From contig JAMCWE010000174.1 of NCBI GenBank assembly GCA_023475265.1, forward strand, positions 1 to 64,000: DNA of 64,000 nt, in the 5' to 3' direction. Below are positions 10,274 to 18,914 of this stretch, in pieces. The notes under the pieces were generated by a model. The model was given only the letters and a program-made list of their open reading frames with translations. It did not search any database and was not told the DNA's origin. Made by a program: the position numbers and the translations under genes. Every line of letters begins with the position of its first letter. Within the stretch, counting starts at the first letter, position 1. This DNA is from Bacteroidota bacterium (GTDB lineage Bacteria > Bacteroidota > Ignavibacteria > Ignavibacteriales > Ignavibacteriaceae).

Positions 10274-13200
10274 TTACACTTTCCTGCATTTTATTCTTAG
10301 TAATTATCTCAAGGTTATTTTTTGCGATTTCATTGCCGGGATCTATATCAAGAATTGTTTTTAACAATTTAACAGCAGACTCATTATTTTCCTGCAAAGA
10401 ATTAACAACTGCCAGGTCGATTAACGCTTCTATATTGGCGGGATCTTTTTCAATTATGCGGGTTAATATTTCGTTTGCTTTTTGATAATCTTTATCTTCA
10501 ATTGCCTCTTCTGCTTTCCAGATCGAATTTTCTTCAGCCACTATTATTTCATAATTGTCTACGTCAAGAAATTTTGTAACTGTTTTTATATTGTTATTGT
10601 CTTGAACAAATATTCTTACATTTTCAGAATTACTCAGAAGACTTTGCTCAACGGCAACTTTTATTGTACCCGCAGAAATGTGGGTAATACATTTATACTC
10701 CGGAAATTTACATTTCCAGTTGCACCCGAAACAACCCATAGGATAGGCAACAAGAGAAGTAAGATTTGAGTAAGGCATAAACCTGCCCAAATGCCCGCCG
10801 CCTATAACAATAACATTGGGAGTTCCAACGGCGCAAGCTATATGTGCGTTACCAGTTTCAGCTCCTACCGCTAGTCTGCATTTTTTTATAATCGCAGCAG
10901 TCTGCAGTATTGTTGTCTTACCGGAAAGGTTAATTGTACTTGCATCAATGTCATTTAAATTAGATTGGTTGATTTCGTAATCTTTGTTAGAACCTACAGC
11001 AACAACACTGAATCCGTTTGAGCTGCAAATATCAGACAAAGCTTTGCCATAATTATAATACAGCCTGTGATCATTCTGAGCACCGGCAAACAATACTATC
11101 GTTTTTTGGGGATCTAATTTATTATCAGTAAAAAATTGCTCGGCAAATTTTTCATCATCTTCGCCTAGCCACATTTCCGGTTTTAATTTTCCAAGCCATG
11201 CACCAATTCCGGCTAAAAATATTTTATATCTTTTTAATTCACTTAACCAGCCTGCACCTGTCTTTACGGAATTCGATGATAATTTTCTTGCTTCGTTTAC
11301 CCATTCCTGAGTGCTGTTTACGGCATTACCGTCAATCCTTATAATTTTTTCCGCTCCGGCAGTGATTGCAAATAAATCGGTTATTTCCTCACTCGAAAAA
11401 ACCGAATTAATCACGAGATCAAATTTTCTATTTCTAATATTTACAATTACTTCTGTTTTATAATTTTCGTCAACATAAATTCTTTGTTTATCAATCGTAA
11501 TAATTTTTTTTACGTAAGGTGAGTGTTTATATAATTCGGCAATATGTTCCTGGCAAAGAACAGTAATATCGGAATTTGAAAATTTGTCTTTAATTTCTTC
11601 AAGCATTGAAGAAGCTAAAACATTATCTCCAATAGAATCTGTTCTTATAAATAAAATATTCTTCGGTTGGAATCCTTTTAGCGAAATAACGGAAAGAGCA
11701 TACTTGGAAGTAGGAGTAAATTTTGCAATGCAAAATCCGAATTTTTCATCCGACAAATTAATTATCTGGAAACGGCTGTCACTCTTCATTTGCATAAGAC
11801 TTTTTTTATGCTTTATATGATTAACATCATCAAGCGCAACAATACATTCTTTATTTAATCTCTCGATAACGTAATTAAATTCAAGATTACCTATATGACC
11901 ACCGCTGTCTAGCAAAACAAAGTCGGGTTCATAATTAAAAGTAATAAGGCATTGTTCAAGCAAAGCATCATCAACATTCGTAAAATTCGTTTCATTATAG
12001 TAAAGCTTTGCTCTTTCACTCTCTTTATGATCAACAAAAACATTATCGAATTCAATTTCTTTAACTGTACTTCTTTCTATTTCTTCAATTGAAGGAAGAA
12101 TTTCCCGAGGAAGCGAGAGACCGTTTAAAAGAGAAACAAAATCATTAAGACTGCTCATTTCGATATTCTTCTTAGCTTCATTGTAATTATCTTTATTTAC
12201 TTCAATCGAAAAGAATTTAGTATTAACCAATCCGTTTTCTTTAAGTGCTTCGGCAATTATTTTTGTTGTACCGGTGCCGTGAAAAGTTCCAGTCTCAATA
12301 ATTTTTGTTGGTTTTATTCTTTTTATTACTTTTTTAATTCCATTTGCAAATTCAGAAACAGAATCAATTTGAGTTAAGCTTTTATCTTTTTCAAATTCGC
12401 CGGCTACCTTAATTCCTTTTTTATTCATCATAAAAGGCTGCGATGTTTTGTGAGTATTAAAAATATTGTTTCCAATTTTATTACAGAAAAAGTTCCAATT
12501 ATGATATTGTTCAATAATATTTCTGTTCTTTTTTTGTAGTATCCTTAAATTTTCCTCATCCATATTTAAAGCATTATTAACGGTGAAGATATTATGCTCT
12601 TTATCAGATAGAGATAATAGAATAAATGAGGAATAATAATAACCGCATTGCGGAGTGGTAATCGGAATTAAGCCAATGGACATACTTTCTAATAATGTAG
12701 TGGGTGATGCATCACTTACTGACATATTTATAAAAAAGTCACATGTATTTATTATATTATTAACCACAGTTTGATCTCTCAAACTAATACTGCCAATATA
12801 TTTTGTATTCGTTCTGTCCTTAATGATGGAAATATCTTCGTCGGAATAATGGCCTGCAATAATTACAGGACACTCCAGTTTGAGTAGCAGCTTGAATAAT
12901 TCTTTTGTACCTTTCTCTTCACCGCTACGCCCAAATACGAAGAGACCGCGTTTACCCACCGGATTGAATTTATTTTTTTTAAATGAAAAAACTTTTGAAT
13001 CAACCGCATTATCAAGCCTTATAATTTTATCTTTTAAATAACGGAATTCCGTTTCATCAATTGTGTCCATCCAGTAGTGCCCGCTAATTACAAATAATTT
13101 ATCTGCACTTGCAGCGAGTTCTTTAACATATCTATTTATTTCAGGAATTCTGGTATGTAATGGCCATAGTAAATATTTACCGGCACATTCATGTTCAAAT

Positions 13201-15350
13201 AATCGTTTTAATATTGTACCTTCTTCGGGATGGGGATGCCCGATAATAATATCTTCATTGCTTACAGTAATTTTAGAAGTTTTATCAATTAAATCGTAAT
13301 ATTTAACCTCTCCGAATTTTTGCAAGTATCTGAATACACGGTTAGTAATAGTTCCGGGGGCAGTGATTACATCATCATTAAGAGGATCTCCTGAATAGAC
13401 AAAATGAATAACCTGAGCTTCTTTCTTTACCGGGAAGGATACTAATCGAGTTTTAAAATTTATATTCTTTTTATATTCACCTATAAAATAAAAATCATGT
13501 CTATAAGGTTGATTATAAAGCCCCAGATACTTCTTTTCGTAAATAGTGTTAAAATTATTAACTAAAAAATCTTTGAGATAATTTTCTTCAAGACGTATTG
13601 GATGGCCTGCATCGAATTGTTTCTCAACTATTGATTTAATTGTTTCAGCATTAAATGCAATATCAGCAAAAACAAAAATCCCATTTTCATTAAGAAGTGA
13701 AACCAAAACTTCAAAAATTTTAGGTATATTATAACAATGCTCTAACACATTATTCATAACTACCAAATCATATTTTTCTTTCGTTACAAAATCTTCAATT
13801 GTTGAATTAATAATCTGTACCGGAAACCCTAATAAATTACCATTTTTGTATGTGCAATTTGGATGCTTTAAATATTCTGAAATTAAAGGATCGAGAAGTG
13901 CAACACTTTTTACAGATTTAATTTCAGGTAAAATAACTCTTAAATTTGTAAATGGACCACATCCTAACTCTATTACTTTTTCAAATTTGAAATTTTTAAG
14001 TGATCCATAATTATTAAATCTTTTTTTGTGTTCATAATTCCTATCATCATTACTTCCCAGGCTTCGTTCCATCCAAGTCTTTTTTTCGTATTTCTGAGCG
14101 GTAAGCCAGCGATTCTTATCAACAGATATAATTCCTTTATCTGTCAGAAAATCCTTATCATTACTTTTAGTCAATAGATCTGAAGCGGTTTCACCATAAA
14201 AAACTTCTATATTTTCATTTACATATACAGACTTTATTCTTTTTGATTCCTCATCATTAATATATTCCATTATGTTATTATAGTTACATTTATCCTGAAC
14301 AAACTTTACAGGGAAGACTGTTGGCTCGTTTAATTTCAATAATTCAGCTAATTCTTCTTTTATGTTTAACAGTTCATTTTCAAATGCTTTTTTAAATGCG
14401 GAACTTTCTACAGATATATCGTTACCATTATTTCTTAGTATTTCTAATTCCTTGTAGCAGGTAAAGTAGTAATGAGATTTGGGGATTGGCTTATTTGTAA
14501 GATTACCTCCTAAAAGGGCTCGTGTATTATTATAGTCATTCCATATTGAATTGAATGATATCCATGAACATTTAATTGGAACAGAATTATAAAACACTTC
14601 TCCGTTACCATACTTTTTTATATAATCATTTTGAAAAGCTTTAGAGAGTTCGCTTCTTTTGAGTCCGCTGGCTCCAGTACCTAATTGTGGTGAGCCTAAA
14701 ACACCTAATGATCTGTCTATATGAACTACTGAATCAGCAAAAGCTAAAATAGAAAAACCAAGTCCATAATCCGGCGCAATTTGTGTAATTATTTTCCCGT
14801 TTGATTTTAAACTTATTTTTTCAATTATATTTTTTGAAACCAAAGCATTTATTGCTCTTGGAATGGGTAATTGTTTGTACACGAATGATTCAGTCATTAT
14901 CGTATCTAGAATCTTCTCTGTTTTTACGACTAATTCTTTACCACTGCCGTATGTCCTATTTATAAAATGTTCATGATCATGAAAACCATCAAATAACCAG
15001 GTTACAACTTCAGTATTGTAGTTTTGAATAACCGAATGTATTTCTTCTAGTGCATGTAATTTTAATGCTTGCTTGTCTTCCAATATCGTAATGAACAAAC
15101 CTTTTGATTCTAAAATACCTCTTTCCCAGTTGTCCGACATATTTAACTTACCGGTTCTAATGTATTTGATTTTATTACTGTTAAATTTAGACACAACTTC
15201 AAAAGTATCATTTGTGTCGTCATTGTCTACAACTATCAATTCATAATCTTTAAAAGTCTGGTGTAAGACACTTTCAATTGCGTAATTAACAAGAAAACTT
15301 CTGTTTTTTGTAGGAATTACAATTGTAAAAAAAGGATTATTCATAGGCAT
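10263..15350 (-). CDS. giant glycosyltransferase/methyltransferase: GT2-MT-GT1-like-MT-GT9-TPR
   Basis: A 1695-residue polypeptide, the largest in the window. GT2 lies at ~8-270 (TIVIPTKNR; the usual DXD is replaced by ILEDKQ near 89-94). A class I SAM methyltransferase is at ~455-625 (VIELGCGPFTNLR, NVLEHC). A GT-B/GT1-like domain is at ~645-960 (GRSGEEKGTKELF, SDASPTTLLESMSIG). A second SAM-type domain, similar to the CmcI/class I group, is at ~995-1210 (IIETGTFHGTGTT, VLLDSGGH). A GT9 heptosyltransferase-like domain is at ~1228-1575 (ILFIRTDSIGDNVL, GAETGNAHIA, a Cys cluster at ~1540-1554). TPRs occupy ~1612-1680. No clear ribosome-binding site precedes either early ATG (15350 or 15344). 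It is the first intact gene after the 15.7-kb palindrome. Confidence 0.87.
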   Translation of the reverse strand: MPMNNPFFTIVIPTKNRSFLVNYAIESVLHQTFKDYELIVVDNDDTNDTFEVVSKFNSNKIKYIRTGKLNMSDNWERGILESKGLFITILEDKQALKLHALEEIHSVIQNYNTEVVTWLFDGFHDHEHFINRTYGSGKELVVKTEKILDTIMTESFVYKQLPIPRAINALVSKNIIEKISLKSNGKIITQIAPDYGLGFSILAFADSVVHIDRSLGVLGSPQLGTGASGLKRSELSKAFQNDYIKKYGNGEVFYNSVPIKCSWISFNSIWNDYNNTRALLGGNLTNKPIPKSHYYFTCYKELEILRNNGNDISVESSAFKKAFENELLNIKEELAELLKLNEPTVFPVKFVQDKCNYNNIMEYINDEESKRIKSVYVNENIEVFYGETASDLLTKSNDKDFLTDKGIISVDKNRWLTAQKYEKKTWMERSLGSNDDRNYEHKKRFNNYGSLKNFKFEKVIELGCGPFTNLRVILPEIKSVKSVALLDPLISEYLKHPNCTYKNGNLLGFPVQIINSTIEDFVTKEKYDLVVMNNVLEHCYNIPKIFEVLVSLLNENGIFVFADIAFNAETIKSIVEKQFDAGHPIRLEENYLKDFLVNNFNTIYEKKYLGLYNQPYRHDFYFIGEYKKNINFKTRLVSFPVKKEAQVIHFVYSGDPLNDDVITAPGTITNRVFRYLQKFGEVKYYDLIDKTSKITVSNEDIIIGHPHPEEGTILKRLFEHECAGKYLLWPLHTRIPEINRYVKELAASADKLFVISGHYWMDTIDETEFRYLKDKIIRLDNAVDSKVFSFKKNKFNPVGKRGLFVFGRSGEEKGTKELFKLLLKLECPVIIAGHYSDEDISIIKDRTNTKYIGSISLRDQTVVNNIINTCDFFINMSVSDASPTTLLESMSIGLIPITTPQCGYYYSSFILLSLSDKEHNIFTVNNALNMDEENLRILQKKNRNIIEQYHNWNFFCNKIGNNIFNTHKTSQPFMMNKKGIKVAGEFEKDKSLTQIDSVSEFANGIKKVIKRIKPTKIIETGTFHGTGTTKIIAEALKENGLVNTKFFSIEVNKDNYNEAKKNIEMSSLNDFVSLLNGLSLPREILPSIEEIERSTVKEIEFDNVFVDHKESERAKLYYNETNFTNVDDALLEQCLITFNYEPDFVLLDSGGHIGNLEFNYVIERLNKECIVALDDVNHIKHKKSLMQMKSDSRFQIINLSDEKFGFCIAKFTPTSKYALSVISLKGFQPKNILFIRTDSIGDNVLASSMLEEIKDKFSNSDITVLCQEHIAELYKHSPYVKKIITIDKQRIYVDENYKTEVIVNIRNRKFDLVINSVFSSEEITDLFAITAGAEKIIRIDGNAVNSTQEWVNEARKLSSNSVKTGAGWLSELKRYKIFLAGIGAWLGKLKPEMWLGEDDEKFAEQFFTDNKLDPQKTIVLFAGAQNDHRLYYNYGKALSDICSSNGFSVVAVGSNKDYEINQSNLNDIDASTINLSGKTTILQTAAIIKKCRLAVGAETGNAHIACAVGTPNVIVIGGGHLGRFMPYSNLTSLVAYPMGCFGCNWKCKFPEYKCITHISAGTIKVAVEQSLLSNSENVRIFVQDNNNIKTVTKFLDVDNYEIIVAEENSIWKAEEAIEDKDYQKANEILTRIIEKDPANIEALIDLAVVNSLQENNESAVKLLKTILDIDPGNEIAKNNLEIITKNKMQESVNEF

Positions 15351-15386
15351 TAAATTTTTATTTTATCAACATGAATTTCGAATTAA

Positions 15387-15671
15387 TTACTTAAAAATTA
15401 GTAAGTCTTCTCTATTAGCAGTTGGATTATATCCTAAGTAGATAATAAAATTACTGAATCCGTGTAAGAATATATTTTTTAATATTCCTAAAATGTTTTC
15501 TTTAGATTTCAATCCTCTGTTTTGATTTAGATCGTGATTATTCGATAATCTATGAACCATAGCATCCATAAGAATTACTGCTTTCATTGCTACAAGTATT
15601 ATTTGATCATTATTTGTTTGATTCAAACTAAATCTATGCCATCTGGTTTTTAAGTTTTTTAATGATTTCAT
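15387..15671 (-). pseudogene. decayed fragment of a second rfbF-like nucleotidyltransferase
   Basis: The 94-codon frame has a middle part (residues ~28-82) that aligns without large gaps to the N-terminus of RfbF encoded at 24835-25611: MKAVIL vs MKVVIL, NILGILKNI vs PILWHIMKI, and GFSNFIIYLGY vs GFNDFIICLGY. The glycine-rich nucleotide-binding loop of the intact copy (LAGGFGTR) has become LMDAMVHR, and all sequence beyond ~60 residues of the domain is missing. It therefore cannot be an active cytidylyltransferase. Residues outside the match have no recognisable relative. The upstream 41 bp also resembles the leader of intact rfbF, which supports a duplication followed by decay. Residual coding of a small peptide cannot be excluded. 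Confidence 0.65.
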
Positions 15672-16050
15672 TATTTTATTATTGGCTTATTCCATATACT
15701 TGGCTATTTTTAGCCATTTCCCCCGGCATACGACTGAATAGAAATTGTTGGTTATTTTATTAATGGGATGTTATCCTTTAAACTAATTTTGAAGGAGAGT
15801 TTTATCAAAAAAATCAACTTATGCACAAAAAATGATTGATGTTATATTATCAAATTATACAAAGCTTAAAATAGATTTTAATTGTGAATACATATGAACA
15901 TCAAGGTGAGAAATAATAAACGCCGATATCAAATTTGGTTTCGTCTATATTTGATTGAGCAGAAGAGCTTTTCCGATTATAATTATGAAAAACATTTTTG
16001 TAAAATAAATTTATATTTAAAACTTACTTCGCATTTGTTTCAAACAAGAT
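15672..16050. other. 379-bp gap with one palindrome and no convincing gene
   Basis: Holds the 16-bp palindrome at 15701-15716, described separately. A GAAGGAG tract lies near 15791 on the plus strand but no ATG follows at a suitable distance. A 65-codon plus-strand frame from 15894 has no family signature and runs into the end of the minus-strand methyltransferase gene. No RNA gene or strong hairpin-plus-T-run was seen. Confidence 0.5.
15701..15716. promoter_or_regulatory. palindrome TGGCTATTTTTAGCCA (copy 1 of 3)
   Basis: Half-sites TGGCTA and TAGCCA separated by 4 bp. It lies 30 bp upstream of the rfbF remnant and about 350 bp upstream of the 1695-aa gene, on whose strand it reads TGGCTAAAAATAGCCA. 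It differs from the other two copies at one central base. The following 25 bp on the minus strand (AGTATATGGAATAAGCCAAT and on) match the flank of copy 2 at roughly 18 of 25 positions. A dimeric transcription-factor operator is the likeliest reading. Confidence 0.6.
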
Positions 16051-16806
16051 TTATCTTATTCTTTTCAAAAAACCATCCGGAGATCCTGTAAGAATTAATT
16101 TTGAATCTATAGTTTTATCGATATTAAAATTCTTGTTCTCCTTTAAGAATTCCCATACAGCAGTTTTGGGATTATTTCCTTTACCCCACGGGCGATTAAT
16201 AGTTGTTCCTACTGGCAGGTCTTCAACACCGGTATCTCCAACCATGAAATAACTGCCGACACTAACCATCGGTGCGTAAGCCCTAAGTTCATTTAAAACA
16301 TGGTTATGGGTATGATTACTATCCAGAAATACCATCACTCTTTTTTTGTCCTTTGCAAACTCTCTAACTTTTGTAATAATATTTTCATCAATACTGGAAC
16401 CTTCCAACATTGTAATTTTCTTATTTAACGGATGAGCAAGTATTGCTTCTTTATTGTGTTGGCGAATATCAATGTCAATTCCTACTACCTGACCGTTTTC
16501 TATCTGATCGCATACTTCTAAAATTGCTAACATGGAAGCACTGAATAATATTGATCCACCCCAGGCTATTCCGGTTTCTATGATCAAATCAGGTTTAACC
16601 TGCCATATAATTTCCTGCATTGCCTGAAGGTCTTGAGGTGCCTGAATAATTGGAACACCAAGCCAGAAGAAATTATATGCATATTTTGATTTAACAATTT
16701 GTTCATGAAATTTTTGCCAGGCTTCCTGGAGATTTTTATCGTCCTGGTACGATCTTGTTCTCTCAAGAGATTCTTTACGAAATTGTTCTAATGGATTTTC
16801 AGTCAT
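16051..16806 (-). CDS. CmcI-type (cephalosporin hydroxylase family) SAM methyltransferase
   Basis: A 251-residue protein of the CmcI/rhamnosyl O-methyltransferase family (PF04989 type), about the usual length. The SAM-binding loop is IETGIAWGGS at residues 76-85, an acidic strand end follows at GIDIDIR (~109-115), and FLDSNHTHNHV (~160-170) is the conserved metal/active-site segment. The conserved C-terminal part includes GDTGVEDLP and NRPWGKGNNP. Members O-methylate sugars in glycans and antibiotics; the 'hydroxylase' name is historical. It is the last gene of the rfbF operon, 22 bp downstream of a GT4 gene, so it probably methylates a hydroxyl on a sugar built by that operon. Confidence 0.85.
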   Translation of the reverse strand: MTENPLEQFRKESLERTRSYQDDKNLQEAWQKFHEQIVKSKYAYNFFWLGVPIIQAPQDLQAMQEIIWQVKPDLIIETGIAWGGSILFSASMLAILEVCDQIENGQVVGIDIDIRQHNKEAILAHPLNKKITMLEGSSIDENIITKVREFAKDKKRVMVFLDSNHTHNHVLNELRAYAPMVSVGSYFMVGDTGVEDLPVGTTINRPWGKGNNPKTAVWEFLKENKNFNIDKTIDSKLILTGSPDGFLKRIR

Positions 16807-16828
16807 TTGTATATTATTATTTCTTTAA

Positions 16829-18163
16829 CTAATTGGTTTTTCTCATTAGTTCGCTCCATTCGGAAAGATATACATCATCACTAAAAAAAGAATGATAATG
16901 ATGAACTGTTCCTTTTGAATCTGCCTGCCAGACAGCTGATTCAGCGAATTGTTTTATTTTATCTGAGTACTTCTTTTTTTCCTTCTTGCTTGATGAGTTA
17001 CAATATGAAATAAAACTTTCAGCATAGTTACCAAGCGATTCCAGGAAAATATCTTTAGCGGATATGTCCGTTCCTTGTAAGTTAATTTTCCATTTTTTTA
17101 TTGTCTTAGGAAAAGCTAATATCTCTTCAAATACTTTTTCCCATTCTTGTTTTATAGTATCAAGAGAAAAAGTTTTAACGGCATACTTTTTTGCATTAAT
17201 AGATAAATAGGTTCTTAACTCATTATTTAAATATAATTTTTCTATGGCATTGATATATTCTTTTTCATTTTGGGCAACCATGCCGGTTAATCCGTCTGTA
17301 ACCATGTGTCTTTCCATTTTATTGGATAAGACCACAGGAACTACACCGGATGCCATACTCTCAGCTAAGGCTTGATCGCAGGTACCGTAATGATAAGGTG
17401 CAAGCGGATAACCAAAAACATCAAACTCAGATAAAAAATTAGTGATATCATCTATTTGTCCTGTAAAAGTATATTGATTATCCATACCGTAAAATTTTGA
17501 TTCTTCCCGGATTTGTTTCTCACTAGGTCCACCGCATACAATAAATTTAGCATCAGGTATTTTTATCTTGCTGTTAATTTTTAAGAAATCACGATGCATT
17601 TTACAGTAGTCAACTGTGCCGATATATCCAATATTAAATCCAGTGTGTTCTTTGGGCTTTACAGATTTTACATGTTCAACTCCTCCTGTTGACCACACTA
17701 CACGTAAAGACTTGCGGCGTTCATCAGGAAGAGATCTTACTTCATTAGTTTCATAACTAATTGGGGTAGTAAATACGAACATATCAGGGTAGTTTAATGC
17801 CTTTTCAGTAAAAACATATGGGGAATGAAATCCGGATGTGTGGCTCCAAAAGATAATTCTTGCCGGCGGGAGAGTTTGTCTAACTAAAAAATCGTAAAGC
17901 AAAGGATGATTCCACCAATGAATAAGAACAATATCTGCTGCAGCAATCATTTTTAATAATTGCTGATGTTCTCCAGCCATCTTGTCATGTAAGTGCAGCC
18001 CGATATTTTTAACAGTATTAAATGCATTATCGTTTGCATAATCCAAGCAAGCCACTTCATGAGAAAAAAAAGTATCAGGTTTTACTTTAGAAAGATAATT
18101 TATGAGAACCCTACCAACGCCTCCGCCAAGATGTGGTGTAATATGTAAAATTTTTCTGTTCAT
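16829..18163 (-). CDS. GT4-family glycosyltransferase
   Basis: 444 residues with a GT-B architecture. The N-terminus ILHITPHLGGGVGRVLINYLS is the glycine-rich donor/acceptor loop typical of family 4 enzymes. The C-terminal half carries NIGYIGTVDYCKMH, FTGQIDDITNFLSEFDVFGYPL and the acidic region DQALAESMASGVVPVV, corresponding to the nucleotide-sugar binding E-x7-E area. Residues ~350-444 are a helical extension rich in Lys and Ser. There is no signal peptide, so it acts in the cytoplasm or on the inner face of the membrane. It lies 3 bp after an FkbM methyltransferase gene. Donor and acceptor are not deducible. Confidence 0.85.
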   Translation of the reverse strand: MNRKILHITPHLGGGVGRVLINYLSKVKPDTFFSHEVACLDYANDNAFNTVKNIGLHLHDKMAGEHQQLLKMIAAADIVLIHWWNHPLLYDFLVRQTLPPARIIFWSHTSGFHSPYVFTEKALNYPDMFVFTTPISYETNEVRSLPDERRKSLRVVWSTGGVEHVKSVKPKEHTGFNIGYIGTVDYCKMHRDFLKINSKIKIPDAKFIVCGGPSEKQIREESKFYGMDNQYTFTGQIDDITNFLSEFDVFGYPLAPYHYGTCDQALAESMASGVVPVVLSNKMERHMVTDGLTGMVAQNEKEYINAIEKLYLNNELRTYLSINAKKYAVKTFSLDTIKQEWEKVFEEILAFPKTIKKWKINLQGTDISAKDIFLESLGNYAESFISYCNSSSKKEKKKYSDKIKQFAESAVWQADSKGTVHHYHSFFSDDVYLSEWSELMRKTN

Positions 18164-18166
18164 TTA

Positions 18167-18910
18167 TTATAAACTTGCATGCAAATCAAGCCAGCCCAGT
18201 GCTAATTCCTGATTATCAATAATTTTCAATTCTTTATATTTGACGTACCGGGTCAGAGCCTCATCAAAGGATAACCATTTGTTTTCGATTAAATCCTTCC
18301 CAAAAAAACCAGACGAATATTTAGAAAACTGATAATCAATTTCTTTACCTTCGTACGAAGTTTGTGATTTTTCTTTTTTTCTATTTATGTTATTAAGTTG
18401 ATTAACAAGCTGAAACTTTTTATACCCTGAAACATATAACCATGAAAATATACCTGTATAATCTCGCTTTGATGTTTCAAATGAAATATATTGAGGTTTA
18501 TTGTCTATTCTAAAAAGCTGTTCTGCAACTTTTAAATCACAACCTTCAATGTCAACTTTAACATAAAGAGGAGTACCATATTCTTTACACAAATCAATAA
18601 GTGAAATAGCTTCAACAGTTATTACTTTAGATTTTGTGCCATCACTTTCAGCCATATTCACATCACAACTGCTCCAATCAGCTTTATAAGGGTGAATGTA
18701 AAAATTTAAAATTCCTTTTTTATCAGAAACGGCTTTATTGATCAATACAAGTTTATTGTTATTAATATAATCCCTAAACCTATCTAAGCTTTTATTTACC
18801 AACTCAGTATTGGCCTCAAGAGCAACTACGCAAAATCCTTTTTTAATGTAAAAATCAGTGTCATCACCATTATGAAATCCTAAATCAAATATTAAGTTTT
18901 CTTTTGTCAT
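18167..18910 (-). CDS. FkbM-family methyltransferase
   Basis: Class I SAM methyltransferase of the FkbM type: LIFDLGFHNGDDTDFY near the start (motif I), VVALEANTEL (motif II acidic residue), ISLIDLCKEYG and YVKVDIEGCDLKV (the hallmark K-x-D-I-E-G of FkbM proteins). The ATG at 18910 is preferred over one at 18946. It directly follows the stop of the upstream gene and is preceded by GGTAAGG, whereas the longer form would overlap the neighbour by 32 bp. This gives 247 residues. It probably O-methylates a sugar in the locus's glycan. It is one of two FkbM proteins in tandem, so two hydroxyls or two sugars may be modified. Confidence 0.85.
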   Translation of the reverse strand: MTKENLIFDLGFHNGDDTDFYIKKGFCVVALEANTELVNKSLDRFRDYINNNKLVLINKAVSDKKGILNFYIHPYKADWSSCDVNMAESDGTKSKVITVEAISLIDLCKEYGTPLYVKVDIEGCDLKVAEQLFRIDNKPQYISFETSKRDYTGIFSWLYVSGYKKFQLVNQLNNINRKKEKSQTSYEGKEIDYQFSKYSSGFFGKDLIENKWLSFDEALTRYVKYKELKIIDNQELALGWLDLHASL

Positions 18911-18914
18911 AACC

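Noticed and set aside
15701-15716. The palindromes as intrinsic terminators
   Set aside because: The stem would be only 6 bp with a 4-nt loop and no T-run follows in any of the three copies. Positions before operons fit an operator better.
15894-16091. 65-codon plus-strand frame
   Set aside because: No ribosome-binding site or family feature, and it overlaps the end of the well-supported CmcI-type gene on the other strand.
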